Positions 1-10,892 of a DNA stretch of 64,000 nucleotides are shown in pieces. Below the pieces are notes generated by a model, which saw only the letters and a list, made by a program, of their open reading frames with translations, had not been told where the DNA came from and made no database searches. Position 1 is the stretch's first letter. The number at the start of each line of letters is the position of its first letter. Source of the stretch: Cyanophora paradoxa (Eukaryota; Glaucocystophyceae; Cyanophorales; Cyanophoraceae); assembly GCA_004431415.1 (NCBI GenBank), contig QPMI01000015.1:310001-374000 (forward strand), read 5' to 3'. The position numbers and the translations under genes were made by a program.

Positions 1-237
1 AGGGCGAGCTAATAGAAGCGCCCATTGGGCTCCTGGACACCGCCCGCGTCGTTTCTGATCCCTCCGACAGGTTTCCGCTGCCGCGCGCAGCTGGGTCGAG
101 AACGTGCGGAGGCATCGCCGCCTGCGCATTGGTGTCTAGCTGAAGGTTCTGCCGCCGCATCCCCGCCCGCGCGCACCGCGCACCGATTCGGAACTCGTGC
201 GCAGGTTGCGCGCCATCGATATCGACACCGCTCGAGC

Positions 238-1461
238 ATGAGCGCGTACTGGAACCACGAGCGGGTCTCCTTCTCCGAAGGTCCCTGCGCCGTCGTCAAG
301 TCGAATCCCTACCCGTGGCTTTCGGGAGGCTTCGTCCCGCCCGGGCTCTTCCCGCCGCAGCGGCAGCCGGGCCACTGCGATGCGCATCCCGCGGAGCACC
401 CGCCGGCCAGCAGCGAGGGATCGGGCGGCCTCAGTGCCTTCGGGAAGCTCGACAGGCACCTGTCCATCCAGGTCCTGTCGCTGCTCGACGGGGCCGGGCG
501 CGCGGTCGCGTCGCTCGTCTGCCGCGAGTGGCTCGCCGTCATCCGGTCCGAGTGGCCGTGGCGCTCCCTCCGCTCCATCGCCCCGGGGCACTCGATCCAC
601 GGCTCCGCGGCGCCCGGCCCGGCCTCTAGCCCCTTCCCGGACGACCGGCGGCACCTGCGCTGGCTCGAGTCGGCCGACCTGACCGCGACGCCCGACCTGG
701 CGATCGAGCTGCTGGGGCTCGTCCAGTGCGCGGGCGGCCTCCGCCGCCTCAGCGTCCGCTTCAACCGGCCCTCCGCGGAGGCCCTCGATGCGGTCGCCGC
801 CGTCGCCCCGCGGCTCCAGGAGCTCGAGCTGGACTTCGTGTCGCCGGCCGCCTTCGCCGGCGAGGAGGCCGCCTGCACGGAGGCCATGCGGCGCCTCCTC
901 GGCAGCTGCGGCGAGGTCGCCCGCCTCGCCGTCTCGGGCGGCGGCGAGGGCGCCGGCCCCGGGTCGCCCGCCGCCCTCGTGGACGACGCCGGCGTTCACG
1001 CCCTCGCGGAGAGCGCCGGGCCCTCCCTTCGCTCCCTCCACCTCATCTCGGCCTTTGCGCCGACGCTGCCGGCGCTCTCGGCCCTCCTGGCGCGCTGCCC
1101 CTCCCTCACATGCCTCTCCTTCTCCCGCCAGCGCTTCGAGCCGATCTTCGGCTCCTCCGCGCACCCCCCCGAGTCCGAACCCCGGGCCTCGTCGCCCTGC
1201 CGGCTGCCGTACCCCGCCTACCCCTTCATCGGGAGCTCGGCGCGCGTCGAGGTGCGGGCCGAGGAGCTGGGGCGCGAGGCGGCGGTGGCCGAGGCCGTCC
1301 GCATCCTGGAGTCCATCTACGCGGGGGCCTTCACGCACCAGGCCTCTTCCTTCAGGGCCGCCCCCTCCTTCGCCGACCTCGGCGGCAGCGCCCTCCTCGC
1401 GCACTGCGGGAGCCCCATGCTCCTGCACCGCGCCTCGGTCGACCTCGTCCTCGTCTGCTGA
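238..1461 (+). CDS. F-box protein with leucine-rich repeats
   Basis: The open frame gives 407 residues from the ATG at 238 to TGA at 1461 with no intron needed; the frame is open further upstream, so a longer N-terminus is possible. Residues about 65-115 read as an F-box: LSAFGKLDRHLSIQVLSLLD, then VCREWLAVIRSEWPWRSL, with the Leu-rich first helix, the VCR-W motif and the closing aromatic/Leu pair. It is followed by LRR-like strands (LRRLSVRFNRP, LQELELDF, LRSLHLI, LTCLSFSRQRF). F-box/LRR proteins are substrate receptors of SCF (Skp1-cullin-F-box) ubiquitin ligases; the substrate cannot be told. The exon is very GC-rich, in contrast with the AT-rich flank after the stop. Confidence 0.72.
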   Translation: MSAYWNHERVSFSEGPCAVVKSNPYPWLSGGFVPPGLFPPQRQPGHCDAHPAEHPPASSEGSGGLSAFGKLDRHLSIQVLSLLDGAGRAVASLVCREWLAVIRSEWPWRSLRSIAPGHSIHGSAAPGPASSPFPDDRRHLRWLESADLTATPDLAIELLGLVQCAGGLRRLSVRFNRPSAEALDAVAAVAPRLQELELDFVSPAAFAGEEAACTEAMRRLLGSCGEVARLAVSGGGEGAGPGSPAALVDDAGVHALAESAGPSLRSLHLISAFAPTLPALSALLARCPSLTCLSFSRQRFEPIFGSSAHPPESEPRASSPCRLPYPAYPFIGSSARVEVRAEELGREAAVAEAVRILESIYAGAFTHQASSFRAAPSFADLGGSALLAHCGSPMLLHRASVDLVLVC

Positions 1462-2538
1462 AGCTCGAGTGCGAAACTTTTCTCGACGTTGGCGTTGCCA
1501 AGTTGTACCTTGCATCACAGCGGTGTTCATCGCTTGTACCATAGTTAGTAATCTATCGTACGGTATTCGCTCTTTCCCTGGTCTCAGACCGACCTCTTTT
1601 GATGTACCTTTGATTTTCTAAATCAGCCCCCGCATTTTGCAGCTGCGTGTAATTTTCCTCGTGTAGAGATGTGCTGCCCGGCAGCAGAACTTTTGGGCCA
1701 CTGGGCCATGCTTCCAGAAAGTTCCGATATCGATGATCAGCTTGCAGGATTCCGAATGATTGAATTTCCTGCCAGCGCCCAGCCAGTGGCGCGACGGTCC
1801 GGATTCTCGTGTCCTCTTTAACGTCCGTAGCCTAGCAGTAGCCTAGTAGCGATAGACAGTCGGACTCGTAGACTCGAATATTTCGATTTTCCGACTCAAT
1901 TTCAGCTTCGGATCATTGGATTCGGTAGAAGGTAGAGGTAGGTATGCCATGATCGGCAGTTCTTGGCGTATTTATTCTACAACGCCGTGACGTGACAGAC
2001 TACTACTCATGCCATGATGATCATGGTCAGCCCGGCCTGGCAGATCCGGACCCTTTCGATACACTGCAGCTTCGAATTCAGTTCTCATCATCATGGCAGC
2101 CACTGGGCCATGATGCCGTATTGATCATGCAACGTTAACGTTCAAGTGGTTTTTCACGGTTCACGGTTAACGGTCCGACGGTCACCGGCTTCAACGTAAT
2201 GCAGAAATCATTGAACTCGTAATCAGATATTTGGAGCCGCGCCGCGCCTAACTTAGTAATAATTGAATTATAATCATGATCAGTCCGACGGTCGACGTCT
2301 TCCGAGTTCCGAGTAACGCGCATTTTTATCATCAAGGCTCCCACTGGGCCATAAATTTTAAGGGTTCCGAGTTCAACGGTTAACAGGGCCTAGCTGTAGG
2401 CTCGTTCGCAGAATTATAGATCTTGATAATCACCACCACACAACGAACAGCACTGCAGCTGCCTGGCCAGAAAGGGATAGGAAAGTGCAGGGCCCGGCCC
2501 GGCCCGCCGGCGCCGCAGACGGCAGCGCGGTCGGAGGG
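1462..2538. other. AT-richer convergent intergenic region with repeated CCACTGGGCCA motif
   Basis: No convincing gene. It separates the 3' ends of the F-box gene (+) and PDS5 (-). It holds three exact copies of CCACTGGGCCA (from 1698, 2100 and 2341), several ATGATCATG-type palindromes and many CCGAC/TCCGA words. The short frames here show no domain. Confidence 0.6.
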
Positions 2539-5500
2539 TCACCTCCTGCCCTTCCCCGCACCGGCCTTGGCGGAGGGCTTGGCCGCCGCTTTCGCGGCCG
2601 GCGGCGGCTTGGGCTTCGCCGGGGCCTTCCCCTTCGCCTTCCCCTGGGGCTTGCTCTCGGCTGGGGCCGCCTTCCCCCGCGGCGACCGCCGGACCGGGGC
2701 CTTCGCCGCAGCCGCCGCCGGCGGCGGCTCCGACCCGCCCTCGCTGCCCTCGCCCTCGCCCTCCCCCTCCTCTTCGGCCCCGCTCGAGGCGGAAGAGGAG
2801 GAGCTCGCCTCGACGGGCGCCGCCTTCTTTGCCGCCTTCTTGGCCGCCGGCGCTTTCCTGCAGCAACGTCGGCGGGTCAGGGGCAGCGCGCGGGCACGCT
2901 TGAAGGGCCCGTCGGGTCTCGAAAGGAGGGCGCACTTGGCCGGCAGGGGGATCGACGACTCGGCGTCGCTCCCGCCGCTCTCGCCGCCGCTCTCCTGCGC
3001 CTGCGCCTCGGCGGCCTTTCCCCTCTTCTTCGGCGTCGGCGCCGCTGGCTTTCTCTTCCGCTTCCTGCGCGCGGGACGCCGCCGCGATCAGAGCGATCAG
3101 AGAGACTCCTCCCCGAACGGGCCCGCACCCGTTCTCCGCGGGCTGCTTCTTGGCCTCTGCCGACGGCCTCTTGGAGGGGCGCCCCCCCTCTTGCTCCCCC
3201 TCCCCCTCCTCCTCTTCCTCGGCGGCGCCGCCCTCGTCCCGCTGCTCGGCCGCCTGCCTCCTCATCTGCCGCTGCGCCGCCGCCTTCGCGCCGCGCTTCG
3301 GCCTCCTGCGCGCCCCCGCTCGTGAGACGAGACGAGACGGGACCCGAGGGTCCGCGCGGCCGGCCCCTCGACGCACTCGGCCGGAGGAGCGCTCGCCCGC
3401 CCCTTCCCCTTCCCCTCTCCCTCTTCCTCGCCCCCGCTCGCGCCCCCGTCCTCGCCCTCGCCCTCGCCCTTGCTCCCGTCGTCGGTCGAGGGGCGCCTCC
3501 TTTGCCGGGCGGCCGACTTCGGGCGCGCGCTGGAGGATGAAGCGGACTGCAGCGAGGCTCCGTTGGACGGGGCGAGGAAAGAATGGAAGGTGGAGCGAGC
3601 ACCTGCTGCGAGGGCCGCGAGGGGCCCGGCGTGCTCGGCGTCGTACCCCCCGAGCGCGGCGTCCGCTTGCCCTTCTGCGGCGCGCGTCGGGCGAGGTGGG
3701 CGAGGCGCGACGGGCGGCGGGCGGCGGGTGAGAGCGCGGGGGCGCACGCCGGAGGGCCTGTTCGGAGTGCCGTCCGCGAGGGCAATGGCCTTCCGTTCAG
3801 CGCCCTGCGCCCGGCCTGTGGTCAGAAGGCGATCTCAGAGCGGCGGGCTGCGGGGCACGCGGGCCTTCAGAATGTCCTTGGGGACGTATTGCGTGGAAAG
3901 CTGCGGTCGGCGGGGCGGCGGTCAGGCGGAGGGGCGGAGAGCGGGGGGAAGGAAAAGGGGCCCGGGACCGGACCCGCTGGGCGGCCGCGGCGCGGTCCAG
4001 AGGGAGGAAGAAGTCGGGCCACAGCGAGACCTGCGGCGCGGCCGGCTCGCTTAGCGAAGGGGGAGGGGGATACGAGGTACTTGCCTGGGGGCCGAGGGCG
4101 GAGGGGACGAGGGCGGCCGGCTCGCTTAGGGAGGGGGGGGGGAAGAAAAAGGGGGGTACGAGGTGCTTGCCTGGGGGACGAGGGCGGAGGGCCCGGCGGC
4201 GGCGGGCTTCGTGCGCGCCGCGTCGAGGGCGACGAGGAGGGCGAGGTCCGCGACCTCCAGGAGGGCCTGCGGGGGGAGGGGAGGACGAGGAGGGGGAGGT
4301 CAGGGGTAAGAGGAAGGAGGAGGGTGTCCGGGTTAGATCAGAACAACTTCGAGAAGAGGACGACTAGATAGATGAAAAGATTGGACAGATTAGAAATTGA
4401 AGGGATCGAAGCAGAGCCGGGGTGCACGGTGCATCCCGGGTCAATTAGAAAGATTAATTAGATGTAAAGATTGGACGGATCAAATTGGAGGGACCGAAGC
4501 AGAGCCGGGAGCGCAGCGCACTGAGGAGCCGGGGTCGAGGGCGTCGTCGGTCTGCTTGACGGAGAGCAGCAGCTGCTGCACGTACGGGAAGTTGTCCCCG
4601 CGCCCCAGCTGCGCGAGGTGAGAAAGACAGAGGGACAGGGGAGAAGGCGAGGAGGACGAGCCTCGATGAGGGGCTGGAGGTAGGCCTGGAGGCACCGGGC
4701 CGCGCCCTTGTACTGCGCAGCCACGCCCCCGGGTCGCTCAGAAAGGAGGGACGGGGCGACGGGGGCGGGGGCGGGCGGCGAGCGGGGTCCGGGATGGCTT
4801 CTAAATCAAACTAATCTCATTCCAAGAAAACAATGGTCGCCGTTTAGGACTAGTTTTCCGTCAGAACGGCGCGGCGCACGCCGGGCTGGTCGCCGGCGAA
4901 GTTGGCTTAGAAATCAAGCTTATTTCTCTCTAGGATAGAAGACGGGCCGCCGTTTATGACTAGTTCTCCAAGACATCGATATAGACGATTAGAAGTATGT
5001 CTAAATTCTAAAGACGATTCGATAGACGATATCCATAGACGATTCTAAATTAGAAGTATGTCTAAGAGAAGAGGGGTCGCCGTTTAGGACTGGATCTAGT
5101 CTAGGGCGCACGGCGGGCTGGTCGTCGGCGAAGTTGGGGCGGTGGGCGACGACGAGGACGAGGAAGGGGACGAGGTCCTCCACGACCTGAGGGGAGGTCA
5201 TGGTCAGGCGGGCGATGGTCAGGCGGGCGAACGAAGGGGGAGTTTTATGTTGTATTTGGTGGATTTATTAGGTGAATTATGTCTCGGATAGGTAAACGAT
5301 TAATTAATATTCCTAGCCAAGTTACGGTTAGCGTCGAGGATCGAGATCAAGTGTATTCTGTTAAAGGACGAAAGGACGGGGGCGGGGCGGGGGTCGGGTC
5401 AGACGGCGCTCGCCTTGGCTTGCGTGTTGGCGGTGCGCCGCTTCCAGTCGGCCATCGTGCTCCGGAGCGCCGCGAGGGCCTGCGCTCGAGATGAGATGAG

Positions 5501-8500
5501 GGACGAGAGATGGGCGATGGGAGAGCGGAGGGGAGGCGCACGGCGGCGGCGATGGGCTTCGAGGAGTCCTCGGCGCCGAGGGCGAGGGCGACGAGGAAGC
5601 GGGGCGACATGCCCTCCCGCCCTAGCCGCTCAAGCTTGGCCACGAAGCGCCGCCGCAGACCCGGCGTCTCGCCGAGCATCGGCCAGCACGCGGCGAGGGA
5701 GAGCTCGGGCGTCAGGAGCCGGTAGAGGTGCCCCTCGGCCGTCACCCGCGCCACGCTCAGCGCCGCCGCCTGCCGGAGGAACTCCGCGTCCACCGCCGCC
5801 CTGCCGCGCGCGAGAAGCTTAGAGGAAAGAGCGCCGGTAAATCGAATTTTAGAACATAAGTTCGATTCTTCTTCAGGAGAGCGCGGGGAGGGCGAGGAGG
5901 GGGCGCACTGGCCGCCGGAGTTGTCGCCGTCCTCGGCGGGCCGCTGGTCCATGAGGCGCTGGAGGACTTTCACGACGGCGCCGCCGGCCGCCTGCGCGTC
6001 TTCCTTGCCGAGCCCCAGCAGGAACTTCACGAGAACCTTGGCCGCCGCCGCCTGCACCAGCCCACACGCTCGATCGCTCGCTTGCTCGCTTGCGGAGCGC
6101 GCGTCGGGGCCGGGAGAGCGCACGCGTATGCGGGCGTCCTCGCTCGGCTCTCCGGCGGCAGCCGCCGCTTGCTGCCGTCGCTCCTTCTTGTTGCCGCCCG
6201 CCTTGGCCGGAGACTGCGGCGGCGGCGGCAGGCAGGGCTGAGCGGGCGCAGCGGGGACGCGGACGCCAAAAGGGCGAGGGCACCTTGGCGCCTGTGCCGC
6301 CGCTGCCGAAGATGATGCCGCTGACGAGGACGCTCGTGAGCTTCTTCTTCTCCGCGTCAAACAGCTGCGCGGCGACGTCGTCGCCGTCAGTTCTGAGCAG
6401 AAGCAGCGGCGGGCGGGCGGGCGCCGGCGCGGGAATCTCTTTTTCTAACAAGAAAGAGAAAAATTATGAGTGGATCGATTCAAAGAGGCGCGCCTGCGGG
6501 AGGTGGAAGGCGAAGGCGGCGAGGACGCGGAGGGCGGCCCGCAGCTCGGGCCCCGCGAGCTTCGGGAGGGCCCCCGCGAGCTCGCGGAAGGCGTCCCCCA
6601 GCAGCTCCGAGGCCTCGTCGGCCCCCGCCGCCGCCGCGAGGCGCACGGCCGCCTTCGCAGCCCGCCCGTCCCCGCGCCGCGCCTCCACGATGGGCGCCAG
6701 CCGGCCCCGCAGGTCCCTGCCCCTCGCCTCAGAACGAAGAGAAAGCTACGAGCCTCGAGCCTGGCGCCGGCGCACTCGAGGGCGTCCGGGTCGCGCGCCG
6801 CGAGCTCGGGGACGGCGGGGGCGAGGCAGAGGAGGGCGCCCTCGGCGAGCGGCGCGTGCCCCACGAGCGGGACGAGCGCGGGGGCCGCCGCCGCGACCGA
6901 CCGCGGGCACGCCTCGCCCATCGCCTGCGGGCAAGATTCTTAGAGGCCGGGCGAACGAAGGAGTGAGCAAGAGCTGGGCCGCTCGCCTTCAGGAGCGCGA
7001 GCGCCGCCGCGGCCTCGCCCTTGGCCTCCTCCCGGTCCTCGGACGGGGCCGGCGCCGGGCTCTCGGCGGCCCCCGAGGAGGTGCGCCGGCGCTTGCCGGC
7101 CTTGGGCGCGGGCGCGGCCGGCGCCGGCGCGGCCGCCTGCGCGATGGCCGCCAGCTCGCGCGCGACGGCCCCCGAGAGCGACGTCGCCGTCGCCCGGCGC
7201 AGCACCGCCCGGACCGGCTCGTGCTCGCCGCCCTTGGCCGCCCCCATGCGCGCCAGCGCGTCCGCCTGCGAGCGCGGCGCGGCGCGGCGCGCTCGGCGGG
7301 GGCCGCGGGCGGGGGAAGCATCGTTTGCGGGGCGGGGCGCACGAGGGCCGAGCGGGCGGCGCCGGGCTCCGTGTCCGCGTCAGAGGCCTTGGCGAGGGCC
7401 GCGAAGACCTGCGGGGCGCCGCCCTCAGCTTCTTGTTAGCACGAGAATCGTTCTTAAAATGAACGTTAAGACGCTGTAGGCCAATTTACGTATATTTTCT
7501 CATTTAATTGGATTTCAACGCTAAAAAGCTATAAATTCTTAACGATTTGGGCATATTCTAAAATAAACCGGGGGCGGGGCGGGCCTTGTTGTCCTTGTGG
7601 GAGTAGGCGGCGCGCAGCTGCTTCAGCGCGTCGTCGGGGGCGGGGAACCCCTGCACGAGCATGCGGATGCACGCCTCGACGGGCGACCCGGGCGAGCTCT
7701 CCAGCGGCTGGGCGGAGATTCAGCACATCGGGGCGAGACGAGCTCGGAGCTGAGCGCCCGCCCGCACCTTTTTGGCGGCCCGGAGCTCGGCCAGCTTCCT
7801 CAGGAGCTTCATGCAGCTGCCGGGGGCGGTAAGAGCGGGCGGGGCGGGGCGGGCGGGCGGGCGGGGCCGGGCGCGCCGTGCGTGCTCCCTTAGGTACGCC
7901 GCCAGGAAGCCGGCGGAGGAGCGGCCCTCGCCGTTGCTGGCGTGGCACGACCGGTAGAGCGCGAGCAGGCGGCGCGCCCGCGCCTCGGGCGCCGCCGACG
8001 CCCCCAGCAGCGCGTCCTCGACGACCCCGTCCAAGAAGACGCTTCGTATCGGATCGGCGAGCGCGCACACGCAGAGATCTGAACGGCGCACCGGTCCTCG
8101 CTCTGAGAGGGGTTGGCGAGAGAGCAGTAGGCGGCGAAGAGGCGCGCGGGGATGGCGGCGAGGGGCGCCCAGGCGCCGGCGTCCTGCCCGATGGCCTCCA
8201 CGTACGCCTCCGCGAGCCGCTTGGAGGCCTCCCGCCGCACCGTCACCTGCCGCCCCCCGGCGCCCTCTCGTGAGCCGGGGAGGGACGGCCCGGACGCCGG
8301 CGCGGGCGCGCCTTGCGGTCGAGGAGGCAGCGGGAGACCGCAGCGACGGTGCTCTCCCGCTCGTGCAGCTTGGCGGACGGGCGCTCGCGCATCGCGTCTG
8401 AGGTTGGTCAAGTCAGCGGAGCGAGACGGGCGGAGCCGGCGGGGCGGGCCGCGCGCACCCCAGAGGGCCGCAGCGGCCGCCAGGCGGACCCGCTCCTCGC

Positions 8501-10281
8501 CATCCTGCGTCCGCACCTCGCACTTGGCTGCGGTCGCACGGGGTCGCCGGGTCAGCCGCCGGCTCTGAGGGCCAGCCGAAAACCGCTTCGGAGGCGGCGC
8601 GCACCGACGATCTCGTTGAAGAGGGGATTGCCCGGGTGGATGCGGAGCAGCAGGGTCCTCGCGTGCCCGCACATGACCTCCCGCACCTTGGCGTTCGTGT
8701 CGTCGAGCCTGCGGGGCCCTCAGCCCTCCTAGAGGAAGAGAGATCGAAGAGCGACAGACGGACCGCTGCACGAAGTTGGCGGGGACGGCGCCCGGGCCGG
8801 CGGCGGCGGCGCCGGGCCGCTGCTCCCTCCCCACCAGGCGAACGCTCATCTCCATAGCCCGAAGCCTCACGTCCACCTCGTCGCTCTGCGGTCGCGAACA
8901 AACATCGACCCGACGGCAGAGAAAAAAAGCCTTCCGGGCCCGCCCGCGGCGGACGGACCCGCAGCTGGTCGTCGATGAGGGGAAGGGCGGCGAACACGAA
9001 GTTGGGGCCGACGGCGCCCAGCTCGACGAGAAGCTCCATGACCTGCTTCTGGAGCGCGGGCGGGATCTCCTCGTCCCGCGCCTCCTGCCCGGTTCGAATT
9101 CGAATTTGAATTTGAATTCTTTCAGGGTCGCCGCCGAGGGGGCCGCGCACCGAGTCGTCGGCGAGGAGGGCGGTGAGGAACTCGTTCACGGGCCGCTCGA
9201 TGCGGGGCGCGGTGACCTCGAGCAGCTTCCGGGCGAGCCGGTAGCGCTCCTTGTTATCCTCCCGCGCGGGGGGTACCAGGTTCTGCAGGATCTCCCCAAG
9301 GAACGTGTTCGAGAGGCCATCCGCCTCGTCGATCGCGGCCGCCAGCCACGAGACGATCTCCCGCTCCACCTTGTTGCTGTGGCCGCTCCTGCACGGCGGG
9401 GGCTCGTTCGCCGGGGCGCCCCGGGCGCGGGGAGGGGCGCGCGTGGGGGCGGGGCCGCCGCGCACGAGATGACCCCGAAAAGCGTGCGAACGTTCTCGAC
9501 CATCAGGTCGTCCGCCATATCTAGGCTGACCATCAGGACCTGGGCGGGCGGATCAGGTCAGGGGGGCGAAGCCCGGCGGGCCGCGGGCGGGCGCACAGCC
9601 GCCTTCACGATGTTCAGACGCTCCAGCATCCAGATGTAACGCGGAAACAACGGGCCGGAGGGGTTGTCCAGGCCCTTGAACTGCTCGCAGAAGAGCAGGA
9701 AAACCCGCTGCGCCGCGGGTCTCATTCGAATTGTCGGTGCGGCCTCGGCGGCCATGCGCGGCCGCTGCACGCAGCGCATGCGCTGAGCTCAAAAACGGAC
9801 CCGGAGTATCGCATCGTCGTAAGGAGGGTCCGGAGCTTCGATTTCGAACGGGCACGCTCAAATCAGCAGAGTGCGACGCGCGGCAGCTCGGGCGCGCCGC
9901 ACCGAAGATGCGGATTACGTCGGCTAGGCAGCATGCTGTGAATGCCTTCACTGTCTTGTCCTGGGCGAGCGTCAGCACGTGGCGCAAAAGCGAACGCTTG
10001 AGCGAGGTCGTACGGCGTGCTGCGTGAGGCGCTTGTCAATGAGATCTGCGTATACCTCGAGCTTGTCGCTGGGGTAGTCCTGGGAGCAGGACGCGAGGAA
10101 AGTGTGCAGCGCCTGCCGATGGAGCGGTCAGCCAGCTCCAGCGCAGCGCCCGCACGCTTCGGGGCGGCGCAGATACCTTAAGCCGCTTCACTAATTCATC
10201 CTTGTTCGAGACAGCGGTGCGCAGGAAGCCGCCGGCCACCATCTGGCCCTCGGAGTACGCGCCGGCGCTGGAGGACGCCAT
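2539..10281 (-). CDS. PDS5: PDS5 sister-chromatid cohesion factor
   Basis: A multi-exon HEAT-repeat protein starting at the ATG at 10281. The N-terminal exons give DELVKRLKALHTFLASC, KAFTACCLADVIRIFGA (the PDS5 hallmark), VFLLFCEQFKGLDNPSGPLF, MADDLMVENVRTLFGVI and LGEILQNLVPPAREDNKERY, all closely matching the eukaryotic PDS5 order. Further HEAT exons run down to about 4.2 kb. The last exons (about 3.8-2.5 kb) are an acidic and Lys/Ala/Pro-rich tail with RRSPRGK AT-hook-like words, ending GAGKGRR and TGA at 2539-2541, as in PDS5 tails. PDS5 binds the cohesin kleisin and controls loading and release by Wapl and acetylation. One junction near 10.03 kb does not keep frame by simple GT-AG splicing. 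Intronic oddities (plastid DNA, duplicated donor) are listed separately. Confidence 0.88.
4025..4195 (-). repeat. Tandem duplication of about 80 bp carrying a GC-type splice donor in PDS5
   Basis: Two neighbouring blocks share GCGGCCGGCTCGCTTAG, then a G-rich stretch, then TACGAGGT(A/G)CTTGCCTGGGGG and GAGGGCGGAGGG. On the coding strand each copy contains CCCCCAG|GCAAG, the classical GC-AG intron donor. Only the lower copy follows a recognisable PDS5-like exon (ADLALLVALDAARTKPAA). Confidence 0.6.
4345..4515. repeat. Imperfect direct repeat in a PDS5 intron
   Basis: The block AAGATTGGACAGATTAGAAA followed by ATCGAAGCAGAGCCGG near 4377 recurs near 4467 as AAGATTGGACGGATCAAAT followed by CCGAAGCAGAGCCGG. 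It is AT-rich relative to the surrounding exons. Confidence 0.5.
4795..5105. repeat. AT-rich intronic island with internal repeats (PDS5)
   Basis: Three near copies of CGCCGTTTAGGACTAG (about 4830, 4950 and 5080) and two copies of TTAGAAGTATGTCTAA (about 4990 and 5050) lie in an AT-rich stretch between PDS5 exons. Origin unknown; it lies just before the plastid-derived fragment and may share its history. Confidence 0.5.
5236..5376 (+). pseudogene. rpl6: Nuclear insertion of plastid DNA: end of rps8 plus start of rpl6
   Basis: An AT-rich block lies antisense inside a PDS5 intron. One frame ends GGVLCCIWWIY and TAG at 5269-5271, resembling the conserved C-terminus of bacterial/plastid ribosomal protein S8 (GGE-L-CY-W). 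Seven bases later an ATG at 5279 opens MSRIGKRLINIPSQVTVS, then VYSVKGRKD, a clear N-terminus of bacterial-type L6. The order rps8-rpl6 is that of the spc operon and of plastid genomes. Homology stops abruptly near 5376 in GC-rich intron sequence, so only about 34 L6 residues remain: a dead NUPT fragment. Rpl6 is retained in glaucophyte and red-type plastids but not, to my knowledge, in green ones. Confidence 0.82.
7439..7568. other. AT-rich intron in PDS5
   Basis: About 130 bases of strikingly low GC between GC-rich PDS5 exons. On the coding strand it opens with a GTTTATTTTAG-type sequence and closes CTAACAAG. I could not match it to an organelle gene in any frame. Confidence 0.45.
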
Positions 10282-10892
10282 GATGCTATCTGCACTGCGC
10301 TTCCCGCGGCGGTACGTCGCGATGCCGCCGCTGCTTGCCCAGATGTTCGGCGCGAACGCGGGGGTACACGCTGAAGCAGCTTGTCATCAACCGCAACCGA
10401 GCCTGCTCCAACCGGGCCCGTGCCTCTGATGCCTGTGATGCTGTGATCCTCCACAACAACCAGCCAGCTCGCCCGCGTCGAGTTGATGCCCGGCGCTCAA
10501 TCAGCCAGCTGCAGCGCGGACGGCCCCGTGTGCGCATCAAGCTCCAGCATCTTATCTCGCGGAGCGGCCGGCTCCGCCGTCGTCCCGGCTTTCGCGACCT
10601 CGACCCTGGCTTGCCTGGGCGCTCGGCTGCAGCCGGGTCACTACTACCGGGCGATCACTTGCAATCGCATTTCCAGCGCGTCAGCGCTCGCCCAACTCGG
10701 CCTGCCTGTCGCGAAGCGCTTCTCGCGTAGCTCTACCTTCACCGGCTCGCCTTTACAGCGCACCGGGTGGTGCGCTCTTATGGTGGCCCCGGTGTGCATC
10801 GGCTACAGGTTCACTCGCGCCGCAGGCTCGCACGAGGCGCTCGCGTGACGGGTTGCGCGGTTCATACGGCGCCAGTCTCGAGCTCCGCCTCC
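10282..10892. promoter_or_regulatory. Divergent intergenic region between PDS5 and SUA5
   Basis: About 610 bp lie between the two start codons, which point away from each other, so it must hold both promoters. No TATA box or other recognisable element stands out, and the open frames inside show no domain. Confidence 0.45.

Noticed and set aside
136-1542. 468-codon minus-strand frame antisense to the F-box gene
   Set aside because: Arg/Gly/Ala-rich shadow of the GC-rich sense exon; no domain.
5279-5494. Intact ribosomal L6 gene on the plus strand
   Set aside because: Only the first ~34 residues resemble L6; the rest is GC-rich PDS5 intron/exon antisense, so it is an insert fragment.
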